A stretch of DNA of 64,000 nt from Atrichornis clamosus (taxonomy: Eukaryota > Chordata > Aves > Passeriformes > Menuridae). The DNA lies in contig WBMZ01014168.1 of the NCBI GenBank assembly GCA_013400975.1, positions 1 through 64,000 of the forward strand, written 5' to 3'. Within the stretch, counting starts at the first letter, position 1. The number at the start of each line of letters is the position of its first letter. The notes under the pieces were generated by a model, which was not told the origin of the DNA, ran no database searches, and saw only the letters and a program-made list of their open reading frames with translations. Positions 12,894 through 25,084 of the stretch are shown here, one piece after another. The position numbers and the translations under genes are program-made.

Positions 12894-14350
12894 GATTTGC
12901 CCAACTGTGGCAGATCCCCCTTCTTCCTTGGCAGATTTTTGCACGACTTTCTGTGGGGCTGAAGCTCCCAGGTAGGATGAGTGTTCTGACTGTTTCCAGG
13001 ATCCTCTGGGAGCTGCTGTTGGGCAGGGAGGAGCTCCTGGAACCGGCTTTGTGGCTGGATTTCTTGGGAAGTCTCTCCCATTTCTTTCCATGCCACTGGT
13101 GGTGCTCCCAGCCCGGTTTGCCTCCTCCGTAAGGATGAAGCCACAGTCTGGCAAGGAGGGGGAGAGGTCCTGGAGGGAGAACTCTGAAGTCACCCAAATC
13201 CACAGTTGTGAAAGACTTTTCCTGGTAGGGGAAAGTGTTGATTCCACAGGGTGTTCCACAAACCACTGCCTGTGTCCTGGGCCTGCCCTGTCCCTGCTGC
13301 CAGTGCAGTCAACCAACGTCTGCTGGTCACGTCTCAGAAAAAAAAAACAAGGGAGGAAAAAAATCCCCCATCTGGAAGCACAGGGCCAGGGATTGCCTTG
13401 AGGAGCGTTGCTGCAAATGCAGAAGATCTTTGCTAGGTCAGGAGAGGTCCTGCAGCCCTTTGCTGAGGGTCACCTTCCTCCCTTAGCTTCTGTAGCAGCC
13501 TCCTGTGGCTCTTCATCCTTTTCCCTCTGCCATTCCACATTAGTTGCTGAAGGATTTATCATGTTTATCATATCTACCCTCCCTTTTGCTCTCTGAATTG
13601 GGGAACGCCACATCTTGTCCCTGAGACCTCATCAGGGACAGGTTTGCTGGGGAGCTCCTGTCCCTGTGCTCTGTGCACGTTCTGCCCCTCACCTGTGACT
13701 CTGCTGCTCTCCTGTCTGCTGTGACAGGCAGATGGAGCAAGAAAAAAGCCCAATGTGAGTGAAAAAGAACCCAGTTGGTGTTACTCATGCTGCCGAATGT
13801 GTTAGCAGTCCAACAATGGCCTTAAACACCGAGTGGGATCCAATTTAAACCCATAAAAGTGAGGAAGTCTGGACTTGGAGCCTGTTCTACCTGTGTATGC
13901 AGCCGTGCATGGAGTAGCTGTGGCATAAACAACCTAGGAAGGTGCTGGGATTTCTTTTTACTCCATTAAACAGTTGTCATTTGTTTCCAAGAGTTTGATT
14001 TTATTGCTCCTCCTGTTTCACAGAGCAGGAAATTAAAAAAAAGCAGCCCAACACACAAGAAACAGATGCAAATTTTTATTTGCTCAAATTTGGCTGAATG
14101 TAGGAGCTGAGCTCCAGGTTGCTGCACAAAAATATCTTAGTATCTGATGGCTTTGAGTGTAATGCAAATATGTGAAATCCAGCCTCAAGCCTCTGAGGTG
14201 GTGACCTTAGGGGGCTTTTCCAGCCATGGTGATTCTGTGATTTGTCTTTGTGTGATACATGGGAACACCAGTCACAAGGAACAAACCTCTGTCAGGCTGA
14301 GCATGGGCAAAGGATGGTTATCTCCCTTCTAGTGCCTTCCCTTCCCTCTT
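12894..14350. other. Intron 1 unique block
   Basis: No gene recognised. Minus-strand frames of 144-211 codons overlap 12681-13316 but partly read through the tandem repeat. The rest is unique-looking. Confidence 0.35.
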
Positions 14351-14488
14351 CCCATCCCTGGAAGTGTTCAAGGCCAGGTTGGATGGAGCGCTGAGCAGCC
14401 CTGTCTGGTGGAAGGTGTCTGTGCCCTTGGCACGGGGCGGAATGAGATGGGCTTTAAGGTCCTTTCCCAAACCACTCTGTGATTCTAC
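14351..14488 (+). mobile_element. CR1 3' end fragment, sense
   Basis: It opens with cccatccctggaagtgttca, continues with aggccaggttggatgg and gatgggctttaaggtccttt, and ends with ccactctgtgattctac, the sense CR1 tail. Confidence 0.85.
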
Positions 14489-15212
14489 AATTCCCTTCAC
14501 CTGCTGTCAGCCTCAGCATCCTCCCTGTATCCTGTAGGAGCTGCCCTCCCTGTGGAGCCCCCAAAATGCCTGATGCACTTTAGTGACCCCTCAGACTCCG
14601 GAGTCCTCTCCAGGCTGTGGGGAGGGTCTCAGCCCTCAGCTGTGTTCAGGCTCGCTCACCAGGAGTGCTCTGCTTGGGAAGCGTTTGCCAGACAGGGCAG
14701 GAGGCAGCTCTCGGAGTTTTCTTGGCAGGAGAGTGTGGAAAATGTTGGAAAGGAAAAATGGAGCTAAAGCAGTCTGCAGCTCTGTCTGCCCCGGGATCAG
14801 AGGCGCGCGTGAGGCCGGGGAGCACTGCTCCTTCATCCCCCTGCACTCCCTGCTCTGCTCTCAGTGCCTGCGTGCTCCGAGTTCTATTTTATTGTGGGGA
14901 AAACAGTAGCTCTTTGATAGCCTTTCAAGGGATAAGAAGGGGCAGACAGACTAATTATTGGGAAAAGCCTTGGGGTCTTTGTGTTCCTGACCTCCTGAGT
15001 GACGCGGAGCAGTGCCCAGCGTGGGCTGGTGCTGTTGGGACAGGCATGGCTGGGCAGCAATCCCAGCATGATTGAGCCAAAAAGGGACCTGTTTTGTCTT
15101 TTAGTTCATCACCCAGGACCTTTTTTGGCCACAGGTGCCCGGGCTGTGGTTTTCCCATCTGTGGGAAAGCAGCATTCCCAGATCTGCCTGCGCAGGCACA
15201 TCGAGGAGAGGT

Positions 15213-15690
15213 CACACCTTGAGTGCTGTGTCCGGTCCTGTGTCCAGTTTTGGCCCATCAGTGCCAGTGGAGCATGTCCAGAGAATGGAATGGAGTTGGG
15301 AAGGGCCTGGAGCACCAGGAAGAGCAGGGCGTTCAGCCTGGAGCAAAGGAGGCTCAGGGGGGCCCTTCTGGCTCTGCACAAGTCCCTGACAGGAGGGGCA
15401 GCCAGGGGGGGGTCGGGATCTTACCCCAGGGAACAGGGACAGGAGGTGGAAATGGTGCCAAGGGGAGGTTCAGATTGGGCATCAGGAAGAATTTTCTTCA
15501 TTCAGAAGGAGTTGTTAAACATTGGAAGGGGCTGCCCAGAGAGGTGTCCCCATCCCTGGAGGTGTCCAGGGAAGGCCTGGACGTGGCATTCAGTGCTCTG
15601 GGCTGGGGACAAGGTGAGGATCCAGGCAGAGGTTGGACTCGATGATGTTGGAGATCTTTTCCAACTTAAATGATATTAGGATTCTGTGAT
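15213..15690 (+). mobile_element. Longer CR1 fragment of an older subfamily, sense
   Basis: It begins with gagtgctgtgtccggtcctg, passes through ttcagcctggagcaaaggag, caggaagaattttcttcatt and ggaaggggctgcccagagag, and ends with ggttggactcgatgatgttg and attaggattctgtgat. Block order and the GGACTCGATGAT box identify CR1. At nearly 480 bp it reaches into the end of ORF2. Confidence 0.85.
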
Positions 15691-16804
15691 TTGTCATTGC
15701 CTCAGAGAGGTCTGGACTTAGTTTTGTCAGCAGAAAGCAGCACCTGTCACCTGGCAGATGTCAAAGAGCAGCCCATGGATCAGAGTCATTCTCACATCAG
15801 CAGCATTGCAGAGGATTCATTTCTTGCCCTGTGCCATCCCTTTTTTCCTTGTGCACTGGTGATCCTTCTTTCCATGTTAAGGTGTGCTGTAATGCTGGAT
15901 TACACCCCTAAGAGCAGTGGCTGTGGTGGATTACATAATCCCTGTGCACGGAGCCTGCTGCAGTGAGGCAAGGCAGTAATGTCCTCTTGGATCCGAGAGG
16001 AAGAGCGGTGCTATGGAAACCTAACTTGTTATTATTATATGGGAATGAAATTTATTAGTTTGCTCTTCTGCCTCACTTTGTGATTACACCATGGAGCAAT
16101 TTTTAGCCTTGGCAAGAAGGTGGTTTAACATCAGGCCAGAGATGCAGCTTAACTCAGTGTCTGCCATAAATCCTGAGAGCGATGCTCTGAGAGAACTGGG
16201 CAGACTCTCCTCCTGCCAGCAGAGCTGCTGGAGGGGCTGATTTATGAGTGTCATCCTTCTTGACGTTGCTGTGGCGTCCCAAGTTTACCCAGGGTGTTTA
16301 TCCAAACCTTCCAGAGTCTGTGTGGAGCCTGAGGAGGGATCAGACTCTGCTCCATGTCCCACTGAGCCGAGCCTGCCTTTGGGAGCCTTCCAGTGTCCGC
16401 AGAGCTCGGAGCAGAGCCGTGGCTGCTGCTGGGCACAGAGCACCCTGCATGGCCCAGCTTCTTGGGGCACTCTGTCCGTACCATTTCATTTGTCTTGGCC
16501 TTGGCTTGGTGTTTTCCTGCTCTTCTTTCCCTTTCAAACAAAGCAGATTTGCTGGTGGTTTGTGTGCGCCGCAAACACTCTCTTAGCCAGTCGCCCTCGT
16601 GGGGTTTATGTGCTGTTTGTGAAGAATAGGGAAGAGGGATTTGGGATTTAATCATTTAACACAGGCCAAGACAGTTGCCTGAACCTGCAGTGAAGCGTCA
16701 GCCTCCCCAGAGAGGCCTCAGGAAGCCCTGTCAGTGTTTGAGCCTCCCTGTGCCAGGGAGGGGGCTCAGCCTTGGGTTTGTGCTTTAACCAAGACAGAGC
16801 GAAA

Positions 16805-16825
16805 CAACAACAACAACAACAACAA
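16805..16825 (+). repeat. (CAA)7 microsatellite
   Basis: Seven perfect CAA triplets, preceded by gaaa and followed by aatcg. Confidence 0.97.
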
Positions 16826-17727
16826 AATCGATCTATTTTACTGTAGGAAAAACTCTGTGAATTGTAAGAGATGTGACTTTCTCCTTTTTAAGATGTCTGT
16901 GTCAGCTCCAGGGACATCTGCCCTGGTGGGTCTCCCATGGTTCATTTGTCCTCTCTGGGTTTGTGCTTCACTGTGTGATTGATGTGTGGGGACTTCGGGT
17001 GTTAAACTCAGCTGTCTTAGCAGTAAACACCTGTGATTCAGGTGAATCATTGTAGGATCTGTGCTTGGGAACTCTGGAAAAAACCTGAGTTGAGGAAGAT
17101 TTAAGCTGAGTAATTAAGAAAAGATTTCTGAGAGGAGCAATCAGCACCAGTGTCAGTCCCTGCATGTGCTTGTGAGGAGAGTAGGCAATAATTTAATATA
17201 TTTTATGTATTTAATATTTAATCTATTTTCTGTGCATATTGACCTGGGAAGGAAATGTCTCTTGGCTTTGCATATGCAAAGAAAAAAGAGAAGAGCCAGC
17301 ACAAACATGGCCTGTGAAGCCACCTCAGCCTTACTCTGAGGTCTCCAGGGTGACAAAGTGTTTCCCAGCCTTGTTCTGGTCCCATACACGAGGGAATGTC
17401 AACCCTGGCTGGCTGAACCACAGCCTGGGACCTCTCACCAGCGCCGTGGCTGATGGAGAAATCCAGCTGGGGACTCTGGGATGTGCCCTGCCCTTGTCAA
17501 TGTGATGAAGAAATCAGGGGAAAAAGGCATCACAAAAACTGCAGGGAAGAGCTGCTTGCCGGAGAGATGGAATAATTAAAGAAAAAAGAAAAGAAGTAGT
17601 AGAAGGAAGAATGCTGATTGTGAATCATCAACTGTCCGTGACTTTCCTGCTGTAAAAGGTTGAATGGTCCAGGCTGTGTATTTGTGCTGGCAGTGAGAGA
17701 TCTCTACAATAACAGCCGTACCCTGTT

Positions 17728-18084
17728 TTGCTTTGCTACTACTTGGAGGATCTGTGCCAGGACTTATTGGAATCCCCCAGGCAGGCGTTTAGAAGATCTT
17801 TTAAAATTGGTGGGGCTATGGGATCAGAAACCCTTGCTTGGTCTCCAGAGGAATTGGCTTTGTTTAAAAACAAAATCCACAGTAGGATGCTGAAGTGTGT
17901 GAGACGTTCCGTACGGCAGCGTTTAATGGGATCAGGAAAGGAATACCTCCCTGCAGTATTTGCAGGTATTAAATCATTAAGAAGATTAGCAGAGTTGCAA
18001 GGCCTTTTTTTCTTTTTTCCCCCTCGACAGTTCATTCCACATAATGATGTTCTTAAAACAGGATTAGAGGCATTGGTCCTGTGA
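17728..18084 (+). other. Unassigned 118-codon open frame, possibly a retroelement remnant
   Basis: The frame opens with MLCYYLEDLCQDLLESPRQ and contains the charged stretch PEELALFKNKIHSRMLKC. It then runs into a T-rich tract coding for consecutive Phe. Its base composition is more balanced and its sense more protein-like than other intronic frames. There is no splice site of convincing quality around it and I recognise no family. It could be an old retroelement coding fragment or chance. Confidence 0.2.
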
Positions 18085-18190
18085 GAGAAGGGAAGAGACA
18101 CCACAGTGATCCTCCCTTTTACAGATCCCTGACATGACCTGTAGTCTGAAGTGAATGGAATTATCCTTCCTCTGTTTCCTCACAGAAAAG

Positions 18191-18325
18191 TCACAGAATC
18201 ATGGAATAGTTTGGGTTGGAAGGGACCTTAAAGCCCATCTGCTTCCAACCCCTGCCATGGGCAGGGATACCTTCCACTAGATCAGGTTGCTCCAAGCCCT
18301 GTCCAGGCTGGCCTTGGACACCCCA
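18191..18325 (-). mobile_element. CR1 3' end fragment, antisense
   Basis: It begins with tcacagaatcatggaatagt and has the blocks tgccatgggcagggatacct and ttgctccaagccctgtccag, ending at gccttggacacccc. Confidence 0.88.
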
Positions 18326-19410
18326 AATGTGTCTCCACTGTGTGTTTTATTTGAGGGAGAGACCTCTCTTTTCCCAAGCTGATCAAAGCAGTCTGCAGGA
18401 GCAGCAGCTCCCTGTGGGAGAGGGATGCGGGTCCTGAGACACGTGTGACACGCACACCTATGGCTGACCCACGTGCCAGGCCAGGGGACGGTGCCTGGCT
18501 CTGGCTGTGGAAGGTGCAGGGTGAGAGCCTTCTGTGTCCTTCCCCAGGGCAGCGTGGAAGTTCTCCCTAAGGAACACACCCCCCTGTTCTCAGCCCGTGG
18601 TGGCTCTTTCCACAGCCCCACGCTGTCCCCTGAGCTGCAGCAGGAGCCCTGCGGGGCACAGGAGGCTCTGCAGTTGCTGAAGGGCTGCACGGGAGCTGCA
18701 CAGGAGCTGCTTCACAGCCAGCACAGACAGGCCCAGGAGGGCCTGACCGAGCCAGAGGTCAGAGGGAGATTGTTCTCATGGCTCTGGACAGGTGGAGATC
18801 AGTCCAGGCCAAGGGGAGAGTTGAGCTGAGGGGAGCAGTGCAAAGCAGGTTATCTCGAGGTCAGCTGCATCTTTCCAGGACAAGCCGATGACTTGACTGA
18901 AGCATTCTTCCAGAGCTCTTTCCAGGGATCTGTCCTTTGGTCTCCACCTCCTATCTCCAGATATGTTGCAGAGTGAATTTATCAGCCCCTGATACTTGGC
19001 AGAAGTGTGGACAATTATTAGTCTCAGGGAGATCATGTTAAAGTTTTGGCTCTCTCCTATCTGGAGTTTAAATTTTCAAAGGAATGGGTAGGAGAATTGG
19101 ATGTGCAAGTTCTGCTGAACCCATGAGATCCAGAACCTTCTTTTCTATGGTGTCAGGCTTGTGTCATTCCAGCTGTGTCACTGCTGAGGTGTCACTTGTG
19201 CCACCTGAGCCCTTGGAGTTTTGAGGGGCTGTTGGATCTCTTAATGTCCAACACGTGGAAGGGGGTGGATCCTGGATCCCTGGATGGGTCTGTTGGTCAG
19301 GGAGGGTCCAGAGGAGGACACTGGGCAGGCTCCTGTGCACAGAGGTCCGGAAAGAACCGGGAACGTGCATCACCTGCACGTGAGTTGACTTGAGAGTGCT
19401 CTGAAGAATA
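18326..19410. other. Intron 1 unique block
   Basis: No gene, repeat family or RNA gene recognised. Confidence 0.35.
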
Positions 19411-19630
19411 GATTTAGATGGGATACTGGGAAGAAATCCTTCTCTGTGAGGCCTTGGCACAGGTGTCCCGGAGAAGCTGTGGCTGCCCCATCCCTGGAAG
19501 TGTCCAAGGCCAGGCTGGACGGGGCTTGGAGCAACCTGGGACAGTCGAAGGTGTCCCTGCACATGACAGGGGTGGAATAAGATGGGCTTTAAGGTCCCTT
19601 CCCACTCAAACCATTCCAGGATTCCGTGAT
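19411..19630 (+). mobile_element. CR1 3' end fragment, sense
   Basis: It starts with gatttagatgggatactggg and carries the gagaagctgtggctgcccca, gacggggcttggagcaacct and gatgggctttaaggtccctt blocks. It ends with ccattccaggattccgtgat. Confidence 0.9.
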
Positions 19631-21779
19631 CTTGTGCAGGAAAGAGATGAGGCCCTGTCTCCCAAACCTGTTCACGAGGTCTCCTAGAGGGGCAGCCAAG
19701 GCCTGAGCAAGCTGCTCCTTTCCCTCTGTACCTACTCTGGGGCCTCTGAACATCAGCATTTTTGAAGCAGAAATATTCTGACTGCATCACACAAGACTTT
19801 CTAATGCTGAAAGGAAGCAGTCCAACCACACACGTTATTAATGCCAGAAACATGCAAATGCCTTTTGTACGGGAACCAGCAGCTCTATATTGGGTTCTAA
19901 TTGGGTTTTGTTTTCAGAAGGAAGATATTTAAGGTTCTGTAGTGAACATGCTGCAAAAACATTGAGAGCAGAGCCCTCCAACCCAAACAACCACCGCTGA
20001 AAAAAGCTGGGGGAGCTTGGGTCGGTGTTGGCACCGGCACGGGGGGATTAGGGCACGCCTGTCCTTTGGCCTCCTCAGACCAGAGCCCTTTGTCCGTCTG
20101 TCCCTGCCTCTGGGGTCCACCCTGCCCTCGGATTTACAGCACGTAACATCAACCAGAGCTGCTGCTTAAGGAATTCCTGGAGTGTTTCTGCTCCAGTAGG
20201 GATTTGTGGGCCTGACTTTCAGCTACGGAGCCTTTGTGCTAGAGAGATGTTTACAACAAAACGGTGACTTGGAAGCCCTTTCTCCCATGGAATCCTGGAA
20301 ATACTGTTATCTCAAGCTTCAGGAGGAACTTCTGCACAGAGACTAGCCAGGACTCAGAGCTACCTGCCACCAGAGCACCTCTGCTCCCCTGTGATCCTGG
20401 AGGAGACAGGGAAATCTGGCACAGACTGGGCTGAGCCCTCATCACCTGGAAGGTTGGATCCCCCCGCACTGTGGAATAGCAGGGATGGAGATGTCCTCAT
20501 CAGCAGAGTTTCTGGCTCCACTCATGGTGTCTTTAGCTTGAAGGATGGCAGAGTTTTGCCCTTGTTTCTGCTGGGGGAACATCCCTTCCTGAGGGCCTGC
20601 AGGATTTTCCCTGGTACCTCTGGCGTCGTTTCACTCCTCCTCTTCCTGCTGCTGGTTCAGGCTGCCACAGGTTTCCTTCCTTTCTTCCCCGGAGCTGTGT
20701 CTGCACCCACTGCTGTTTGTGTTCCTGCTTTCCTTCAGAGGCCGCGTTTTTAATTTTGGGCATCAGCTGCGTTTTTATCCTGTTTGGACGCTGTCAGTTA
20801 GGGATCAGTGCACGGGGGGAGGACACCGTGCAATGCCCCTGTTCTGTCCCCTGCCCCGCGGCCACACCAGTGCCCACCAGCAAACCAGTTTAACCAGCAG
20901 ACCTGTCGCTTCCCCTCCCTGCAGACCACGATGGGAAGCAGCTCCTTTTGCTGCAGAGGGCTGTGACAGACACCGCTTTTCAGAGGTGATGGATAAACAC
21001 CCCTTATCCTTGTCTCTCCTGGGATTTTCTCTAATAGTTGAAAAGACTGGACACCTGGAAGAAACGTGGAAATGTCTGGAAAGAGACCTCACAGAAGGGG
21101 ATGTCAGTCCCCGTGCCGGCAGTGGGTCTGTCCTGGCTCTGGCTGAGGGAAGGGCATGGGGGCAGCGGGATGTGGCCGGAGCAGGAGCTGGCCCAGCGTT
21201 ACATAACGCACCAGAGACACGTTCAAGTGATTAATTTGAGGCTCTGGCAGCCGCTTCCCTGTAATAATATTTTAAACATTACTTTTCCACTGGCCTTTGC
21301 CAGCGATCGTTATTTTGCGCTGTGGAGGCCGTAAAATTTCACTTCAAGGATGGGTTTCACTCCCGTTACAAAATGTGTCTGGAATGTGCAGATGTTTCCT
21401 TCGGGGAATAGGGAGCCAATGGGCTCTAGCACATCATCCCTGTGGGGAGGACTCAACGTGCTAAGCAGCCCTATTCACAAGATCCCAAACAAACACACAC
21501 GCAGAGCCCCGTGGAGCTGGGCCTGCGCTGGGCATGCAGCTCCTGGCCCTGGGGATGGAAAACCCAGGATCTGCTGGAGCTCGGGAAGGTTTTGGGCTGG
21601 GCTGGTCACAGAGGGGTCCTGCAATGGGCTCTTACACAGTGCTACATGTTCCTCTTTTCTGGAAGAATTAGGGAAGCTTTGGCTTATTGGGTGTGGAGGA
21701 GGTGGCTTGGAACGACGTGATCTCCCTTCCAACCCAAAACATTCCAGGATTCTGTTGGTTTTAAACTGGAAGAGTACAG
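19631..21779. other. Intron 1 unique block
   Basis: Unique-looking sequence. Short open frames near 20391-20753 and 20719-21234 have no recognisable signature. Confidence 0.35.
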
Positions 21780-22008
21780 GGTTAGGTGGGATATTGGGAA
21801 GAAATTCTTTACTCAGAAGGTGGAGAGGCCCTGGCACAGGTTGCCCGGAGAAGCTGTGGCTGCCCCTGGATCCCTGGAAGTGTCCAAGGCCAGGTTGGAC
21901 GGGGCTTGGAGCACCCTGGGATAGTGGAAGGTGTCCCTGCCATGGCAGGGGTGGGACTGGATGGGCTTTAAGGTCCCTCCCAACCCAAACCATTCCAGGA
22001 TTCCATTA
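21780..22008 (+). mobile_element. CR1 3' end fragment, sense
   Basis: It runs from gttaggtgggatattgggaa through gagaagctgtggctgcccct and ggggcttggagcaccctggg to the tail ccattccaggattccatta. Confidence 0.9.
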
Positions 22009-22399
22009 TTAACATCCCACAGGTATCCAAGGGTTGTGCATGTCAAGGACAAAGCAGCTGCTGTGGATATGCCAGAATTAGAAAAAATGGGAAGATGGGG
22101 TTTAATTGCACAAAAAATTAGTTCACATGGAGAGCAGAGAATACTGAAAATTGCTTTTTATGGAACAGCTTCAAATTAAGGAGCTTCTAATTGAGGCTGT
22201 AACCATCCCTGAGGGATACGTGATGGGGCAGGTCCTCTTCGTAGGGTGATCCAGGAAATCACTAATTTCTTTTACTTCTCTGGTTTTCTCTTTCCTTGTG
22301 AACTGTAGCTGATACCAACTGCAAGGAAGGGCAGAACAAGGTGCTGGGGCATCAGGTCCTTAAAGAGGAGCCCTTGAAGGGTCAGTTGTGGACACAGAG

Positions 22400-22558
22400 A
22401 AAGCTGGAGAGGGACTTTGAAGGCTCTGCAGTGCCAGGACACAGGGAATGGCTTCCCACTGACAGAGGGCAGGGTTAGATGGGATATTGGGAAGAAATTC
22501 TTCTCTGTGAGGGTGGTGAGGCCCTGGCACAGTTTACTCCAAGAAACTGTGGCTGCAC
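22400..22558 (+). mobile_element. CR1 fragment lacking its 3' end, sense
   Basis: It starts with agagaaagctggagagggac, continues with atggcttcccactgacagag and gatgggatattgggaagaaa, and stops after aagaaactgtggctgcac. The region with the conserved tail is missing, so the 3' end was deleted or overwritten. It lies immediately upstream of a separate LINE ORF2 remnant. Confidence 0.82.
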
Positions 22559-22699
22559 AAAACTCTGTCTCTGGTGTTGTGAGAGCCTGGGGGAGAAATG
22601 GAAGCTCTTATGGAAAATAAATGTACAGGATACAGTACTGGGAAAGAGAAATGTTGGTAGTGATGAGTGTGGGCTGAACTCAGGCCCATCAAACACTGA

Positions 22700-23460
22700 T
22701 AAGCAAAAGAATCCAAGGAAAGGTCTGTGTCCAGCAAGGTTGGGATGAGTAAAGAGTTTTTCAAGTGTACTGGGAATTAAAGGAGTTAGATGATACTGGG
22801 CTGGTAATAGATGAACATGGTCAAATTATCAATGAAAATGCAGAAAAGGCAGGATTGCTTAGTAAATATTTCTGTTTTCTGTTTGGAAAAAAGCCAGGTG
22901 ATGTATTTGTATCATATGAGGATGATGAAACACTTTCCACTCCAACAGTAACCGAGGAGGATGTTAAACAGCTGCTATTAATGTCAGACCTTCTTAAACT
23001 AGCAAGTTCAGATATTTTGCATCCAAGAATTTTAAAAGATCTGGCTGAAGAGCCCTCTGGGCTATTAATGTTCGCTTTTAATGGATTTTTGGGCCTTGGG
23101 GAGATTCCCAGGGACTGGATGAAAACAAACATGGTAACAGAAGGTAAATGGGATGGTACAAGCATTCATCAGCCCAGTGTCCTGATCTTCTATCCCAGGG
23201 AGAAACAGTGCAGTGCCTAGCATGGCATTAGCTAAAAATTAAAGGGAATGGTGTAATTAGTGGCAGTCAACATGGAAAATCCACTTCTGGAAAATAGATC
23301 TCCCAAACCTCTGCCTTTTAAGTAAGTTTACAGATGGAGGAGATGGAGATGCTGACGTTGATGTAATACACATCTGACTCCTGCAAGAAGTCAGAATTTG
23401 AATTCTGAGTCAAATTTTTGAATTTGACTCAGTGTCACACGTATTTGTCAGGAATTGGAA
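22700..23460 (+). mobile_element. Degenerate CR1/L2-type LINE ORF2 (reverse transcriptase) remnant
   Basis: An open frame at 22765-23220 (151 codons) includes EKAGLLSKYFCFLFGKKPG, HPRILKDLAEE and LGEIPRDWMKTNM. These correspond to the linker before the reverse transcriptase palm in CR1-clade ORF2. Downstream, in other frames, SGSQHG, DADVDVIHI and FDSVSH still match the catalytic-region order (SSQHGF, VDVVYLDF, AFDTVSH). Stop codons and frame changes after 23220 show that the element is dead. It is far older than the CR1 tails around it. Confidence 0.75.
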
Positions 23461-23514
23461 TGAATAAATCAGCACTACAGATATTAAAGGGATTAAACAC
23501 TGGCTTCAGAGAGT

Positions 23515-23676
23515 TTCACAGAATGATAGACAATTGTTTGGGTTGGAAGGCACCTTAAAGCCCATCCAGTCCCAACCCCTGCCATGGGAAGGGACACCTT
23601 CCACTATCCCAGGTTGCTCCAAGCCCCATCCAACCCTCCAGGTCCCTTCCAGCTCAAACTTTTCAATGACTCTCAG
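23515..23676. mobile_element. Composite CR1: antisense piece joined to a short sense tail
   Basis: Bases 23515-23637 are an antisense CR1 3' end (tcacagaatgatagacaatt, then ttgctccaagccccatccaa). They are followed directly at 23638-23676 by a sense CR1 tail (aggtcccttccagctcaaac ... caatgactctc). The two ends are inverted copies of each other, so the RNA could fold into a hairpin. Confidence 0.75.
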
Positions 23677-24968
23677 AGTCTTTATGTGAGATGGGAACAT
23701 TCCCCAGAAGGATGGGAGCTCCTTGCTTGGGCTTGATGCAGGAATTGATGTGAGGAGTCTGATGGCTTGCAGTACTTGAGTTGTTGGGATAAACCATGGA
23801 AAGCAGCCCTAACATCAGGACTGCAGGGAAAACACAGCTGGGTTGTGCTGCAGCCGTGGTTTGGCTGGGTCTGGGGGCCTGAACTTGCTGCACTTTGCTT
23901 TTTGCTCCTGGCTTTCCTGGTTTGGGGATTTTCTGTGGCAGGCAGTGGGCTGTGAACTGGGGGTTGTGCTCAGCATTGTTGTTTTCACAGAGCAGCACCA
24001 TTTATTTTGGGCTATTTTTAAACATATCGAGTGCTAACGTGGTGGCCCCAAATCCATGAGTTTTCTCTCTGGGGAGGAAGAAAAGAAGTCGAAAGGCTCA
24101 GCAGTTTTCCAGCACAGGCTGTGCTGCAAAATCCTGCTCAAAGTTGGTCTCCATCACTGACAGTGCCCTACTGGGCCTGGGCCTGGACCTGGTTGGGTTT
24201 CCCTGGTCTTTACTTGTCCTTTTCCCCATCAGCTGTTTTTAGGGAACATCCCATGCTTGGAGCTGAAGGGGATTGGTGAGAGCCTGGAATGGGGAGTCTC
24301 TTAAGTGAAATGTTGTTGGTAAAACATCTTGGAGATGAAAACCAAGCGACAGACAGGGCTAAAATAGACACAAAACTGTTTTTCTTCAGCAACCAGACAG
24401 GAACTTGGAAAACTTGGAGGTGTTGGAGGGGGCTGTTAGCTCAAGGCTGAACAGATTGGGACTGTCAGCCGTGAAAGGGGAGGGTTTGAGGAGTGTTGCT
24501 TGCCATGGGAAGGGACAGTCCAGGCCTGGGAGAGGGTGGGAAGTTGGGTCAGTGTCAGCCCTGAGGCAGGTCCTGGCAGGTCTCTGTGGAGTCAGGCTGG
24601 TGCCATCCCCATCCGTGTGCTTCCTGGGCCCTGTTGGAGGTACAGGCTGGGGAATTTGGGAGCAGGACCCGGAGCTCAAGCTTTGCCAATGACTCAGGAG
24701 GAAATGGCCATAAACCCTTTCAGCTGGGTCTGCTCAGCTTTGTGCTGCTCCAGTGGTGGGAGGTCCAAAGCAGGAGCTCACCCCAAGCCTGGAGAGAGTC
24801 AGGGACAGGGTGACACTGTCCTCCAGCCACCTCGTGGCATTTGGCCATGAGACCTTCCTGTGTGTTCTCTGGATCCAGTGTGCCCTCTGCGTGTCTGCTG
24901 TACCTGCCACGAGAGGCTTTGCTGGTTGCTGGTGTTCCCCCTAAATCCTCAATCCTTTGTGCACTCCT
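23677..24968. other. Intron 1 unique block
   Basis: No gene or repeat recognised. Confidence 0.35.
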
Positions 24969-25084
24969 GTTGGACAGGGCTGGGAACAACCTGGGATAGT
25001 GGGAGGTGTCCCTGCCCATGGCAGGGAGTGGAACTGAATGATCTTTAAGGTCCCTTCCCTCCCAGGCCATTGCAGGACTCCCTG
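24969..25084 (+). mobile_element. CR1 3' end fragment, sense
   Basis: ttggacagggctgggaacaa, gtgggaggtgtccctgccca and gatctttaaggtcccttccc identify a short sense CR1 3' end. The tail is degenerate (ccattgcaggactccctga). Confidence 0.82.

Larger units (their letters stand above)
15691..18190. other. Intron 1 unique block
   Basis: Mostly unique. It contains a (CAA)7 microsatellite at 16805-16825 and an AT-rich stretch at 17185-17230. A 118-codon open frame lies at 17728-18084 and is listed separately. Confidence 0.4.
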
